A stretch of DNA of 37,690 nucleotides. Origin: Gilliamella sp. Lep-s35 (GTDB taxonomy: Bacteria; Pseudomonadota; Gammaproteobacteria; Enterobacterales; Orbaceae). The stretch is from assembly GCF_009795845.1 (NCBI RefSeq), contig NZ_WTEX01000022.1, forward strand, positions 1 to 37,690, given 5' to 3'. The notes beneath the pieces are model-generated. The model worked only from the letters and a program-made list of their open reading frames with translations, had not been told where the DNA came from and searched no databases. Numbering within the stretch: the first letter of the stretch is position 1; the number at the start of each line of letters is the position of its first letter. A program made the position numbers and the translations under genes. Positions 19,124 through 29,786 of this stretch are shown here, one piece after another.

Positions 19124-19645
19124 TTAAAACGCGTTGGTATCTTGGAATAGACCAACTTTTAAATCAGATGCTTGGTAAATCAGTTTGCCATCAACAAAAA
19201 CTTCACCATCACCAATGCCCATAATTAGTTTACGATTAATTACACGCTTAAAATGGATTTTATAAGTCACTTTCTTATTGGTTGGTAGCACTTGCCCTGT
19301 AAATTTTACTTCACCCACTCCTAAAGCTCGACCTTTACCTTTACCGCCAATCCAGCCTAAATAAAAACCAACTAGTTGCCACATAGCATCAAGTCCTAGG
19401 CAACCGGGCATAACAGGATCATTTTTAAAATGACATTTAAAAAACCATAAATCAGGATTAATATCAAGCTCCGCTTCAACAAAGCCTTTGTCAAAATTAC
19501 CGCCATTTTCATTCATCTCGATAATACGATCCATCATTAACATTGAATCAGATGGTAATGGTGGTCCATCGTGGCCAAATAGTTCATTATTTCCTGATTT
19601 AATTAAATCTGCTTTATCGTATGATGATTTACGTTCAAATGTCAT
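19124..19645 (-). CDS. fabA: 3-hydroxydecanoyl-ACP dehydratase/isomerase
   Basis: 173-residue hot-dog-fold enzyme of type II fatty-acid synthesis. It dehydrates 3-hydroxydecanoyl-ACP and isomerises the trans-2 product to cis-3, the branch point to unsaturated fatty acids. Near-identical to E. coli FabA over long stretches ([46 protein letters not shown]). The active-site pair is His72 (FKCHF) and Asp86 (GLDAMWQ). It follows ycbZ on the same strand across 115 bases, the same neighbourhood as in E. coli. Confidence 0.97.
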   Translation of the reverse strand: MTFERKSSYDKADLIKSGNNELFGHDGPPLPSDSMLMMDRIIEMNENGGNFDKGFVEAELDINPDLWFFKCHFKNDPVMPGCLGLDAMWQLVGFYLGWIGGKGKGRALGVGEVKFTGQVLPTNKKVTYKIHFKRVINRKLIMGIGDGEVFVDGKLIYQASDLKVGLFQDTNAF

Positions 19646-19760
19646 AAAAAAACCTTTTATTTAATATAAATTAAAACATGTTTTAAAAATTGAAAATTAC
19701 CTAGCTATTTTTCTATTTTTATTTTTAATAAAATTTGGATTTAGAGTTTATTGGGTATTG

Positions 19761-21533
19761 TTACTTTTTGCAATATTTTTGCCACTTACTTAGCCAACTA
19801 TCTTGTTTTTTATCTTGTAATAATACGGCTTGCATACGGGCATGAATTAATTGGTAAAGATTAATGCTGCTTTTATCTTTGTAAGCAATGCCTGTCAATA
19901 AATAAAGCGCATCAGCAATATGTTCAACTGTCCATACTGAAAACTGTTCTTGTTCGATTGCTTCAATCACTTCATCACTTAAACTTAAATGACGTTGATT
20001 AGTCGCTGGAATAATTACTCCTTGTTCACCTGTTAACCCTTGATGCTTACAAACAGAAAAAAATCCTTCAATTTTTTCGTTTACGCCACCAATTGATTGA
20101 ACATGTCCAAACTGATCCACTGAACCAGTAACAGCCAATTGTTGATCAATAGGTTGCTGTGATAATGCACTAATGATTGCACAAAGTCCTGCAAGTGAAG
20201 CACTGTCGCCATCAATTTCATTGTAGGATTGTTCAAATACCAAAGACGTGGAAAAAGGTAATTGATGATTAATTGCAAATTCAGACATAATAAATGCCTG
20301 CATTATCATCATTCCTTTTGAATGAATGTTGCCTGCTAATTCTGTTTTTCTTTCAATATCAATAAGTTCTCCATCGCCAAAATGAATAAGGCAACTTAAT
20401 CGCGTGGGTTCTCCAATCGCTTTTGGATAGCCTGGGTATTCAATGATTGATAAACCGTTTATTTGTCCAACAACTTGATCTTTAGTATTAATCATGATTT
20501 GATGACTAAAGATTTCATCAAGCAACCTTTCTTGCAAATAATCTTCATGCCATGATTTTTGTTTTATCGCAGCTTTGATCGCTGATTCGTCAATTGTACT
20601 ATTTTGGCTAAAGTGAGTCGCATTGACTAATAGCGAATTGACCCAATCAACTGAAAGCGGCAAGTAATATTGATCACCAGTGTAACGTGTTGCTTCTTTG
20701 TAAATTTTTGCAAAAGCTAATGTGTCAATATTAGGTAATTGTTGTTTATTTGCGATAAAGTTTAAATAGTTAATCCATTGCTCAATTTGTGATGCAGATT
20801 TAACTTGTAATTCATTTTCAAATTCAGCATAAATAGACGTTGAATAAAATTCAGGTTCAAAATCTTGTAATTCAGCTAAACTTAGCCGATCTCCAACTAA
20901 GACAATACGCAAATCAAGAGGCATTGCTGGAATAGATAAAGGTAAAGGATGAGATTCATCAGATGAAACCCATTCAAATTTTTGTTTTATTACCATTTGC
21001 TTTAGTTTTGTCCATAGCGATGGTTGGCTAAGTAAAGAACGAAGGCCTAAGATTAATACTCCACCGTTAGCATGATGAACAAGCCCTGCTTGTAATTTTA
21101 TTGGGTTGTTTTCAGGTTGTCTAACACAGCCAAAAAGTTTTTCAGCATCGACAGAAGAGGCAAATAAACAATTGTCTTTAGTCGCAAAATTATCTTGCTT
21201 ACTTTTTGCTTCGGTCAGTGTAATTTTGTTTTTACTAAAAAAATAACTGTAGCCTAATTCTGGTGTGGGTAAATCATATTTAATTGCTTGTTGTAATAGA
21301 TTAAAAAAAAGCTCGCTTTCAGGTGCTTTAAGCAACATAAAACGAGGGCTATAGTATTCTCTTTTATTGGGGCATAACAGTGACAAGGCAGATGCAACAC
21401 GCGGTTGCCACATAAGTAAATGTTCTGACTTTTCGCTTTCTAATGCTTTTGAAGTATTAGTTTTATTTCTAAGTTCAGAAATATAAGATAAATCAGGTTG
21501 GAGCTGTTGTGCGTTGAGTTGTATAATTGCCAA
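19761..21533 (-). CDS. ycbZ: Lon-like protease homologue YcbZ
   Basis: 590-residue member of the YcbZ/LonH family (E. coli 586): a degenerate AAA-like N-terminal region followed by a Lon-type S16 protease domain. The catalytic dyad is Ser444 (GDSASLAGL) and Lys487 (NEKIEGFF), 43 residues apart as in Lon. No intact Walker A P-loop is visible; only a Walker-B-like NGGVLILGL remains, so ATP hydrolysis is doubtful, as is usual for this family. Its physiological substrate is not established. It is upstream of fabA on the same strand and diverges from yejM. Confidence 0.9.
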   Translation of the reverse strand: MAIIQLNAQQLQPDLSYISELRNKTNTSKALESEKSEHLLMWQPRVASALSLLCPNKREYYSPRFMLLKAPESELFFNLLQQAIKYDLPTPELGYSYFFSKNKITLTEAKSKQDNFATKDNCLFASSVDAEKLFGCVRQPENNPIKLQAGLVHHANGGVLILGLRSLLSQPSLWTKLKQMVIKQKFEWVSSDESHPLPLSIPAMPLDLRIVLVGDRLSLAELQDFEPEFYSTSIYAEFENELQVKSASQIEQWINYLNFIANKQQLPNIDTLAFAKIYKEATRYTGDQYYLPLSVDWVNSLLVNATHFSQNSTIDESAIKAAIKQKSWHEDYLQERLLDEIFSHQIMINTKDQVVGQINGLSIIEYPGYPKAIGEPTRLSCLIHFGDGELIDIERKTELAGNIHSKGMMIMQAFIMSEFAINHQLPFSTSLVFEQSYNEIDGDSASLAGLCAIISALSQQPIDQQLAVTGSVDQFGHVQSIGGVNEKIEGFFSVCKHQGLTGEQGVIIPATNQRHLSLSDEVIEAIEQEQFSVWTVEHIADALYLLTGIAYKDKSSINLYQLIHARMQAVLLQDKKQDSWLSKWQKYCKK

Positions 21534-21723
21534 AATTATTGTCTTTTTGTTAGCTTATTTTCATCTTTAAATTATAACAAGTATCGATTGTATCGCCAAC
21601 AGATTACCAAAATCTTTATGCTAACAAATAAAAAAATTACAGAAAGATTTTTCAAAATCGGGTAAACTAAGTCACAATTTACTGTTTGTTTTACTTCATT
21701 ACCATCATTATCAACGATTAAAT

Positions 21724-23496
21724 ATGCTCAAAATCAAAAATACTTACTTCAAAGACGAACGCGCCTCGCAAATTGTTAGTTGGGGACATTGGTTTACTTT
21801 GTTTAATATTTTTGTTGTTATTTTACTTGGTAGTCAATATTTACTGATTGCCGATTGGCCTCGTACCTTTATGGGGCGATTTTATGCAATTATTAGCACT
21901 ATTGGTCATTTTAGTTATTTAACTTTTGTTACTTATTTAATTTTACTTTTCCCGTTAAGCTTTTTTATCCATTCTTCTCGATGGCAACGGATTATTGCGA
22001 CAGTTTTTGCAACAGTAGGGCTTTCATTACTGATTATTGATATTCAAGTTTTTTCGCATTTTAGAATGCATCTAAATTTATCGATTTGGCAATTATTTTC
22101 ATCGCAAAAAATTTCTTATTTAAGTACAGTATTTATTGCTATACCATTTATTTTATTGATTGAGATCTTATTTTCAGCTTGGAGCTGGAAAAAGCTACGC
22201 AGTTTAAGTAAACGCAAACGTTATGCCAAGCCTGTTGTAATCATTTTTATTGCTTGCTTTGTTGCTTCTCATTTAATTCATATTTGGGCTGATGCTAATT
22301 TTTATCGACCAATTACCATGCAGCGCTCAAGTCTTCCACTTTCTTATCCTTTAACCGCTCGCCACTTTCTTGAGCGTTATGGTTTTATGGAAGAAAATGG
22401 TTATCGAAATCGTGTTACTCAAGAAGGAAATCCTTTTGCGATGGCGATTGAGTATCCTTTAGGGCGCATTGTTTATGATCAACCACCAACAAAAAATAAT
22501 GTATTAATAATTGTTATTGAAGGGTGGAACACTAATTTATTAACTAAACATATGTCGTGGCTGAATGAGTTTTCGAAAAATAATATTGCTTTTACTAATC
22601 ATTATGGAGCAAGTAATCAATCTTATTTGAATGATTTTTCATTGTTTTATGGATTAGATCCAAATTACTACAATAGTATTCTTGTTGGTCATAAACCGTC
22701 TGTATTGCTCGATGTTATTACTAAACAGCACTATAATTTAGGATTATTTTCAGCAGATGGTTTTGCAGAACCATTATATCGTTCAGCATTGTTATCTAAT
22801 TTTTCAATCCCCGAACCTAAAAAACAATCCAATAAAAAAATAACTGAAAACTGGGTTGCATGGCATGAAGAACAGAATAATCTTGATAATCATGCGCCTT
22901 TGTTTTCTATAATCCAATATTCTTTGGGAGATAAAAACAAAAAAATTACGATATCTGAATTACAATCTGATGCTAAAAAGCTAGATAAATATATCGAATC
23001 GCTAATTGCTTATTTAAAGTTATCTAAAGCTTATGATGATACAGTTATTATTATTACTGGTTCAAATGATATTAAAATTGATGAAGCAAAAAAATTAGTA
23101 TTACGCAATGCAGGCAGCGATTTTAATCGCGAATCACTAAAAATACCTTTAATTATGTCATGGCCAAATAAAGAAAAAGTTCAAATAACTGAAGCAACTT
23201 CACAAACGGATATTATGCGTACACTAATGCAAGACATATTTTATGTCACCACACCACCACAACAGTATAGTCAGGGTAAGAATTTATTCAATCTGAACGC
23301 TAGACAATGGTTAGTTGCTGGTAGCGAAAATACTATTGCTGCACTGTATGATGATAAAACCATCGTTTTAGATGCTTTTGGACGATCTAAAGTTTATGAT
23401 CTTAATGGTAAATTACGAAAAGGCGAAAAAATTAGCTTACCGATTTTTTTGCAAATCGTTACTGAAAATCGACGATTTATGGTTTTTGATAATTGA
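21724..23496 (+). CDS. yejM: LPS-level regulator YejM (LapC/PbgA), sulfatase-like inner-membrane protein
   Basis: 590 residues (E. coli YejM 586). The N-terminal DUF3413 part contains five transmembrane helices (first ones at about 20-45 and 55-85), then a basic linker (KLRSLSKRKRYAK) and a periplasmic sulfatase-like domain from about residue 250 (NVLIIVIEGWNTNLL). The protein senses lipopolysaccharide in the periplasmic leaflet and restrains LapB/FtsH turnover of LpxC. The catalytic Thr/Cys of true sulfatases lies in a diverged segment (GWNTNLL). It is monocistronic and converges with lipA over a shared hairpin. Confidence 0.93.
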   Translation: MLKIKNTYFKDERASQIVSWGHWFTLFNIFVVILLGSQYLLIADWPRTFMGRFYAIISTIGHFSYLTFVTYLILLFPLSFFIHSSRWQRIIATVFATVGLSLLIIDIQVFSHFRMHLNLSIWQLFSSQKISYLSTVFIAIPFILLIEILFSAWSWKKLRSLSKRKRYAKPVVIIFIACFVASHLIHIWADANFYRPITMQRSSLPLSYPLTARHFLERYGFMEENGYRNRVTQEGNPFAMAIEYPLGRIVYDQPPTKNNVLIIVIEGWNTNLLTKHMSWLNEFSKNNIAFTNHYGASNQSYLNDFSLFYGLDPNYYNSILVGHKPSVLLDVITKQHYNLGLFSADGFAEPLYRSALLSNFSIPEPKKQSNKKITENWVAWHEEQNNLDNHAPLFSIIQYSLGDKNKKITISELQSDAKKLDKYIESLIAYLKLSKAYDDTVIIITGSNDIKIDEAKKLVLRNAGSDFNRESLKIPLIMSWPNKEKVQITEATSQTDIMRTLMQDIFYVTTPPQQYSQGKNLFNLNARQWLVAGSENTIAALYDDKTIVLDAFGRSKVYDLNGKLRKGEKISLPIFLQIVTENRRFMVFDN

Positions 23497-23523
23497 TTTT
23501 ATTGTTGGGTTTGATAATAAAAC

Positions 23524-23551
23524 AAAGAGGTGAAGATCACTTCACCTCTTT
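23524..23551. terminator. shared bidirectional terminator of yejM and lipA
   Basis: Twelve-base perfect arms AAAGAGGTGAAG (23524-23535) and CTTCACCTCTTT (23540-23551) around ATCA. One arm encodes the last four codons of lipA, and the loop holds its stop codon. T runs are short on both sides. Confidence 0.75.
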
Positions 23552-24496
23552 CCCCATAGCTTGTAAGTCAGCATGGTAAGATGAACGTACAAAAGGCCCA
23601 CAAGCAGCATGTGTAAATCCCATATCTAATGCTATTTGTTTTAACTCTTCAAACTCTTGTGGTGAAACATAGCGTTCAACAGGTAAATGGTATTTACTTG
23701 GTTGTAGATATTGCCCAAGTGTCAGCATGGTAACGCCATGACTGCGTAAATCTTGTAAAACTTGAATCAATTCTTCATTACTTTCACCCAGTCCGACCAT
23801 TAGCCCTGATTTTGTTGGGATTTCAGGATGCTTTTCTTTAAAAGCTGAAAGCAATTTAAGCGAACCATCATAGCTAGCACCGGGGCGAATTCTTTTGTAT
23901 AAGCGAGGAATATTTTCTAGATTATGGTTAAATACATCAGGTGGGTTTTCACTTAATACTTCGACAGCTTCTTCAATACAGCCACGAAAATCCGGTGTTA
24001 ATGTTTCAACCTTTATATTGGGGCTTAAAGCACGGATTTCACGAGTACAATTAGCAAAATGGCTAGCACCACCATCTTTTAAATCATCACGATCAACTGA
24101 GGTAATCACCACATAACGTAATTTCATCTCTTGGATGGTTTGTGCTAATTTAATCGGCTCTTCACTATCGGGTGGTAATGGCCTGCCATGTGCAACATCA
24201 CAAAATGGGCATCGGCGGGTACAAATGTCGCCTAAAATCATAAAAGTCGCTGTACCATGATTAAAGCATTCGGCCAAATTAGGGCAAGATGCCTCTTCAC
24301 ACACTGAGTGTAAACCATGTTTACGCATAGTATTTTTTATATGTGCAATATTATCTGAATGAGCTGATAATTTTATTCTCATCCATTCTGGTTTTTTTAG
24401 AGGCGTTGCTTCTTCTAATGTTATTGTTGGAATTATTCTGGTTTTGTCAGCATCGCGATATTTTGAGCTTCTGATTGGTGTTTGATTATTCTGCAT
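23537..24496 (-). CDS. lipA: lipoyl synthase
   Basis: 319-residue radical-SAM enzyme (E. coli 321) that inserts two sulfur atoms at C6 and C8 of octanoyl groups on lipoyl domains. The auxiliary 4Fe-4S cluster is bound by [12 protein letters not shown] and the radical-SAM cluster by [13 protein letters not shown]. The C-terminal RSSY provides the serine ligand. It lies ten bases after lipB on the same strand, so the two form an operon. Its main target here would be the E2 subunit encoded at 28175-29770. Confidence 0.98.
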   Translation of the reverse strand: MQNNQTPIRSSKYRDADKTRIIPTITLEEATPLKKPEWMRIKLSAHSDNIAHIKNTMRKHGLHSVCEEASCPNLAECFNHGTATFMILGDICTRRCPFCDVAHGRPLPPDSEEPIKLAQTIQEMKLRYVVITSVDRDDLKDGGASHFANCTREIRALSPNIKVETLTPDFRGCIEEAVEVLSENPPDVFNHNLENIPRLYKRIRPGASYDGSLKLLSAFKEKHPEIPTKSGLMVGLGESNEELIQVLQDLRSHGVTMLTLGQYLQPSKYHLPVERYVSPQEFEELKQIALDMGFTHAACGPFVRSSYHADLQAMGKEVK

Positions 24497-24506
24497 AATT
24501 GGTATC

Positions 24507-25127
24507 TTATATTTTTGGTAATTGCTTAATAAAATTATCCGTTAATAACTGTTTTATTTCATCACGGTCAATTTTTGAGGTATATTCTTTTAGTTGTGTC
24601 ATTTGCAACCCAGCATAACCACAAGGATTAATATTATTGAAAGGAGCAAGATCCATATCAATATTTAATGCAAGTCCATGTAAAGTGCAGCCACGACTGA
24701 TATGCAAACCAAGTGAACAAATTTTCTTTTCGTTAATATATACTCCTGGTGCATCAGACTTTGCATTAGCTATAATACCATAGTGTGCCAAAGTTTGAAT
24801 GACACTATTTTCTAAAAAACTTACCATATTGCGAATACCAATATTGCGTCTTTTTAAATTAATTAGAATATACATGATTTGTTGACCTGGAGCATGATAA
24901 GTAATTTGACCACCGCGATCGGTTTGAATAACAGGAATATCAGTTTGACTTAAAAGATGTTCTGCTTTACCTACCTTTCCCTGAGTAAATACGGAGTTAT
25001 GTTCAACTAGCCAGATTTCATCAAGTGTTTGTTCATTACGGTTTTGCGTAAAGTCATGCATAGCTTGATATGTTTGCATATAGGGAACAATATGTAGATC
25101 TTTGATGATAACATTATTAATACTCAT
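24507..25127 (-). CDS. lipB: octanoyl-ACP:protein octanoyltransferase
   Basis: 206 residues. It transfers octanoate from acyl carrier protein to the lysine of lipoyl domains, the step before LipA. Signatures are LDEIWLVEH, the substrate-binding [13 protein letters not shown], the catalytic lysine in [11 protein letters not shown] and the catalytic cysteine in NPCGYAG. ATG 25127 is taken as the start; the frame continues to a TTG at 25151 without family similarity. The ribosome site is weak (AAGCAG). It is the first gene of lipB-lipA, divergent from aceE. Confidence 0.95.
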   Translation of the reverse strand: MSINNVIIKDLHIVPYMQTYQAMHDFTQNRNEQTLDEIWLVEHNSVFTQGKVGKAEHLLSQTDIPVIQTDRGGQITYHAPGQQIMYILINLKRRNIGIRNMVSFLENSVIQTLAHYGIIANAKSDAPGVYINEKKICSLGLHISRGCTLHGLALNIDMDLAPFNNINPCGYAGLQMTQLKEYTSKIDRDEIKQLLTDNFIKQLPKI

Positions 25128-25495
25128 GGCGCTGCTTATTGATATTAACAAAAAATTTATAAATATATATCAGATTTTACTACAATTTGATACCTTGTAG
25201 ATGATTTCGGTATAGACATTGTATCTTTTTTTTTGTATTTATTCATTAGTAAAATTTGTTTTTTATCAAATAACTAATGCTGTTTTAAATATTACCATTG
25301 AAATAGTTGATTAATTTGATAGGAATTAACATTCTTTTCTAAACCTTAGTTTGCTTTACTTTTTTTGGTAAAATGGCAGACTGATACTAATGAAGCTCCG
25401 TAATGCAGAGTTTGAGCCAGTATTGTTAGTTATTGTTTTATTGTAGCTAAGGATGGCAAGTACTGCATTTTTTTAAACAAAAAAGAGGTTTTTAT
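25128..25495. other. 368-base intergenic region between lipB and aceE
   Basis: No coding frame is seen. It must contain the divergent promoters for lipBA and for the pyruvate dehydrogenase operon. A candidate aceE -10 is TAAAAT at 25369-25374 with a poor -35 (TTAGTT) 17 bases upstream. There is no pdhR gene, which precedes aceE in E. coli. An imperfect dyad around 25382-25430 could fold in the leader RNA. Confidence 0.45.
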
Positions 25496-28162
25496 ATGTC
25501 GGACATGCAAATGAATGATATCGATCCCGTCGAAACGCAAGATTGGCTACAAAGTGTTGAGTCAATTATTCGTGAGGAAGGAATCGAACGTGCGCAATAT
25601 ATTATTGAACAAATAGTCAATAAGGCAAGAGATGGAGGTGTGCCTCTACTTTTTGGTTCTTCAACAAGTAATTATATAAATACCATTCCAGTAGAAGAGC
25701 AACCTACTTATCCTGGCGATTGGGAAATAGAAAGACGCATTCGTTCAATTGTTCGTTGGAATGCCATTATGATGGTGCTAAGAGCTTCGAAAAAAGATCT
25801 AGAACTTGGTGGTCACATGGCATCATTCCAGTCTGCGGCTACATTTTATGAAGTCTGTTTTAACCACTTTTTCCGTGCTCGCAATGAAAAGGATGGTGGA
25901 GATTTAATTTATTTCCAAGGGCATATTTCGCCGGGTATTTATTCAAGAGCATTCATAGAAGGTCGTTTAACTGAAGAACAACTCGATAATTTCCGCCAAG
26001 AAGTGCATGGCAAAGGGTTGTCATCTTATCCTCATCCTAAATTAATGCCTGAATTTTGGCAATTCCCAACTGTTTCAATGGGGTTAGGTCCTGTTAGTGC
26101 TATTTATCAAGCTCGATTCTTAAAATACTTAAATCATCGTGGTCTTAAAGATACCACTGAGCAAACAGTTTACGCTTTCTTAGGTGATGGTGAGATGGAT
26201 GAACCAGAATCAAAAGGTGCAATTACTGTTGCAACACGTGAAAAACTTGATAATTTAGTATTTGTTATCAACTGTAATTTACAGCGATTAGATGGTCCAG
26301 TAACAGGTAATGGTAAAATTATTAACGAGCTTGAAGGTGTCTTTGCTGGTGCAGGTTGGAACGTAATTAAAGTACTTTGGGGTGACCGTTGGGATAAACT
26401 TCTCCAAAAAGATAAGTCTGGCAAGTTAATCCGTTTGATGAATGAAACACTTGACGGCGACTATCAAACATTAAAATCTAAAGACGGTGCTTATGTTCGT
26501 GAACATTTCTTTGGTAAATATCCTGAAACGGCAGAATTAGTTAAAGACATGTCTGACGAAGAAATATTTAGATTAAACCGTGGTGGCCAAGATCCTGCTA
26601 AAATGTTTGCAGCATTCCAACGTGCAAAAGAAACTAAAGATCGCCCAACTGTTATTCTTGCTCACACCATTAAAGGCTATGGCATGGGTGAAACTGCCGA
26701 AGCGAAAAACATTGCACACCAAGTGAAAAAAATGAATATGGATGGTGTGCGTCATGTGCGTGATTTCTTCAATATCCCAGTAACCGATGAAGCACTTGAA
26801 AAATTACCATACATCAAATTTGAAGAGCATACACCTGAATACAAATACATCCATGAGCGTCGTGAAGCGTTACATGGTTACGTACCTTCAAGATTAACTC
26901 ATTTTTCAGGAAAAGTGTCTATCCCTGAATTAAGTGAATTTGCGCCATTACTTGAAGCTCAATCGAAAGAAATATCAACTACAATTGCTTTTGTCCGTGC
27001 GCTTAATATTATGCTTAAGGATAAAGAACTTGCTCCGCGTTTAGTACCTATTCTAGCTGATGAAGCCCGTACTTTTGGTATGGAAGGCTTATTCCGTCAA
27101 ATTGGAATTTATAATCCACACGGTCAACAATATACACCACAAGATAAAGAGCAAGTGGCTTATTATCGTGAAGATGAAAAAGGCCAAATTCTGCAAGAGG
27201 GAATTAATGAATGTGGTGCAACCGCTTCATGGTTAGCGGCTGCAACTTCATATAGCACCAATGATTTCCCAATGATTCCTTTTTATATTTACTACTCTAT
27301 GTTTGGTTTCCAACGCATTGGCGATTTAATGTGGGCAGCAGGGGATCAGCAAGCTCGTGGATTTATGATTGGTGGTACTTCTGGTCGTACAACACTAAAT
27401 GGGGAAGGTTTACAACACCAAGATGGTCATAGCCACATTCAAGCATTAACTATACCTAACTGTATATCATACGATCCTGCTTATGCTTATGAAGTTGCGG
27501 TAATCATGCAAGACGGTTTACGTCGCATGTATGGTGAGCAAGAAAATGTATACTACTACATTACAACGCTAAACGAAAACTATGCACAACCAGCAATGCC
27601 AGAAGGTGCAGAAGAAGGTATTCGTCGAGGTATTTATAAACTAGATACCGTTGAGGGTCAAAAAGGTAAACCGACTGTTCAGTTACTAGGTTCAGGCTCT
27701 ATTTTACGCCATGTTCGTGAAGCGGCTGATATCTTAGCTAAAAATTATGGTATTAGCTCCGAAGTTTATAGCGTAACATCATTTACTGAACTTGCTCGTG
27801 ATGGTCAAGATTGTGAACGTTACAACATGTTACATCCAAGTGAAACACCTAAAGTTCCTTATGTTGCTCAAATTATGAATAATAACCCAGCTGTAGTTTC
27901 AACTGATTATATGAAACTCTTTGCTGAACAAATTCGCGGATTTGTACCTGCTGAAAGTTATCGAGTACTTGGTACAGACGGTTTTGGTCGCAGCGATAGC
28001 CGTGAAAATTTACGTCATCACTTTGAAGTCGATGCATCTTATGTTGTGATTGCAGCATTGGGTGAACTTGCTAAGCGCGGTGATATTGACGCAAGTGTTG
28101 TTGAAGAAGCGATCAAAAAGTTCGAAATCAATGCTGATAAACTTAACCCACGAATTGCATAA
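25496..28162 (+). CDS. aceE: pyruvate dehydrogenase E1 component, homodimeric type
   Basis: 888 residues (E. coli AceE 887). Thiamine-diphosphate enzyme that decarboxylates pyruvate and acetylates the lipoyl groups of AceF. The ThDP/Mg2+ motif begins GDGEMDEPES and ends at NCNLQRLDGP. Further homodimeric E1 signatures are HGKGLSSYPHPKL, DEARTFGMEG, and GTSGRTTLNGEGLQHQDGHS, which holds the active-site loop histidine. Start supported by AGAGG before the ATG. Twelve bases separate it from aceF. Confidence 0.98.
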   Translation: MSDMQMNDIDPVETQDWLQSVESIIREEGIERAQYIIEQIVNKARDGGVPLLFGSSTSNYINTIPVEEQPTYPGDWEIERRIRSIVRWNAIMMVLRASKKDLELGGHMASFQSAATFYEVCFNHFFRARNEKDGGDLIYFQGHISPGIYSRAFIEGRLTEEQLDNFRQEVHGKGLSSYPHPKLMPEFWQFPTVSMGLGPVSAIYQARFLKYLNHRGLKDTTEQTVYAFLGDGEMDEPESKGAITVATREKLDNLVFVINCNLQRLDGPVTGNGKIINELEGVFAGAGWNVIKVLWGDRWDKLLQKDKSGKLIRLMNETLDGDYQTLKSKDGAYVREHFFGKYPETAELVKDMSDEEIFRLNRGGQDPAKMFAAFQRAKETKDRPTVILAHTIKGYGMGETAEAKNIAHQVKKMNMDGVRHVRDFFNIPVTDEALEKLPYIKFEEHTPEYKYIHERREALHGYVPSRLTHFSGKVSIPELSEFAPLLEAQSKEISTTIAFVRALNIMLKDKELAPRLVPILADEARTFGMEGLFRQIGIYNPHGQQYTPQDKEQVAYYREDEKGQILQEGINECGATASWLAAATSYSTNDFPMIPFYIYYSMFGFQRIGDLMWAAGDQQARGFMIGGTSGRTTLNGEGLQHQDGHSHIQALTIPNCISYDPAYAYEVAVIMQDGLRRMYGEQENVYYYITTLNENYAQPAMPEGAEEGIRRGIYKLDTVEGQKGKPTVQLLGSGSILRHVREAADILAKNYGISSEVYSVTSFTELARDGQDCERYNMLHPSETPKVPYVAQIMNNNPAVVSTDYMKLFAEQIRGFVPAESYRVLGTDGFGRSDSRENLRHHFEVDASYVVIAALGELAKRGDIDASVVEEAIKKFEINADKLNPRIA

Positions 28163-28174
28163 GAGGTTGTCATA

Positions 28175-29770
28175 ATGAGTATTCAAATTAAATTACCTGA
28201 TATCGGTGGTGATGAAGTTGAAGTTACCGAAATTCTGGTAAATGTTGGCGATAAAGTTGAAGCAGATCAGTCAATTATGACTGTTGAAGGTGATAAAGCC
28301 TCAATGGAAATCCCTGCTCCACAAGCGGGTATTGTCAAATCTATTTCAGTAAAAATTGGCGATAAAGTCAAAACAGGCGTTGACATTATGGTCTTTGATG
28401 AAGAGGGCGGAGTTGCATCGGCAGCCCCTGCTCCTGCACAAGAAGCGCCAAAAGCTGAAGTAGCTGCTGTGACAGCTGCAGCTAGCCAAACGGTTGATGT
28501 TAATGTACCCGATATCGGTGGCGATGAAGTTGAAGTAACCGAAATCTTGGTAAAAGTGGGTGATACTATATCTGTTGATGATTCATTAATTACTGTTGAG
28601 GGTGATAAAGCCTCAATGGAAATCCCTGCAACTATTACAGGTACAGTTAAAAGCATTACGGTAAAAGTGGGCGATAAAGTAAAAACAGGTTCCAAAATTA
28701 TGGAATTTGAAACCACATCTAGTGCAGCTCCAGTTACTCAAACAGCTCCAGCTGCTGCGCCTGTTGCTGAAAAAGCAGCACCTGAACCAACGCCAGCCCC
28801 AGTTGCTGCAAAATCAGCGCCTGCTTCATCAAGCAATGAGTTTGTTGAAAACGATGCTTATGCGCACGCAACACCATCTGTACGCCGTTTAGCGCGTGAA
28901 TTTGGTGTCAATCTAGCAAAAGTTACTGCGACAGGTCCTAAGAACCGTATTTTACGCGAAGACATTCAAACTTACGTAAAAAATGCTGTTAAACAAATTG
29001 AAAGTGGCGCTACAGGTGGTGCATTACCTGGTCTATTACCATGGCCTAAAGTTGATTTTAGCAAATTTGGTGAAGTTGAAAGTTTACCATTAACTAAAAT
29101 TCAAAAAGTATCAGGTGCTAATTTACACCGTAACTGGGTAATGATTCCGCATGTGACAGAATTTGATGAGACGGATATTACTGATTTAGAAGCATTCCGT
29201 AAGCAACAAAATGCAGAAGCAGACAAGAAGAAGCTTGATCTTAAGATCACGCCACTTGTGTTTATCATGAAAGCGGTAGCAAGTGCATTAACAGCGTATC
29301 CACGCTTTAATAGTTCATTATCTGAAGATGCCCAAACCTTAATTATCAAAAAATACATTAATATTGGCGTTGCTGTCGATACACCAAATGGTCTTGTTGT
29401 GCCAGTATTTAAAGATGTTGATAAAAAGGGTATTGTTGAACTTTCTCGTGAGCTTGCGGCAATTTCTAAAAAAGCACGTGAAGGTAAATTGACGGGTAGT
29501 GATATGCAAGGAGGATGTTTCACTATTTCTAGCCTTGGTGGCATTGGTACAACCTCGTTTACACCAATTGTTAATGCGCCAGAAGTTGGTATTTTAGGTG
29601 TATCTCGCTCTAGCATGAAACCAGTTTGGAATGGCAAAGAGTTTACACCACGCTTAATGTTACCTTTATCATTATCATTCGATCACCGAGTGATTGATGG
29701 TGCTGATGGTGCACGCTTCTTAAGCCATATTGTTAACGTCTTATCCGACTTACGTCGTTTAGTGATGTAA
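28175..29770 (+). CDS. aceF: pyruvate dehydrogenase E2, dihydrolipoamide acetyltransferase (two lipoyl domains)
   Basis: 531-residue core of the complex. Two lipoyl domains with lysines K41 and K145 in [10 protein letters not shown], each followed by an Ala/Pro-rich hinge. A peripheral-subunit-binding domain (about 228-268, [17 protein letters not shown]) binds E1/E3. The C-terminal acetyltransferase domain has the catalytic His504 and Asp508 in [11 protein letters not shown]. coli AceF has three lipoyl domains and 630 residues, so one is absent here. The two lipoyl segments are very alike even at DNA level. AGAGG-type ribosome site; 16 bases before lpd. Confidence 0.98.
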   Translation: MSIQIKLPDIGGDEVEVTEILVNVGDKVEADQSIMTVEGDKASMEIPAPQAGIVKSISVKIGDKVKTGVDIMVFDEEGGVASAAPAPAQEAPKAEVAAVTAAASQTVDVNVPDIGGDEVEVTEILVKVGDTISVDDSLITVEGDKASMEIPATITGTVKSITVKVGDKVKTGSKIMEFETTSSAAPVTQTAPAAAPVAEKAAPEPTPAPVAAKSAPASSSNEFVENDAYAHATPSVRRLAREFGVNLAKVTATGPKNRILREDIQTYVKNAVKQIESGATGGALPGLLPWPKVDFSKFGEVESLPLTKIQKVSGANLHRNWVMIPHVTEFDETDITDLEAFRKQQNAEADKKKLDLKITPLVFIMKAVASALTAYPRFNSSLSEDAQTLIIKKYINIGVAVDTPNGLVVPVFKDVDKKGIVELSRELAAISKKAREGKLTGSDMQGGCFTISSLGGIGTTSFTPIVNAPEVGILGVSRSSMKPVWNGKEFTPRLMLPLSLSFDHRVIDGADGARFLSHIVNVLSDLRRLVM

Positions 29771-29786
29771 TTAAGGAGATCAAATT

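Noticed and set aside
28267-28716. 149-codon minus-strand frame with repeated motifs
   Set aside because: It mirrors the two lipoyl domains of aceF; the repetition is that of the lipoyl coding sequence.
29101-29637. 178-codon open frame on the minus strand inside aceF
   Set aside because: It lies wholly opposite the well-conserved acetyltransferase domain; composition and lack of ribosome site mark it as a shadow frame.
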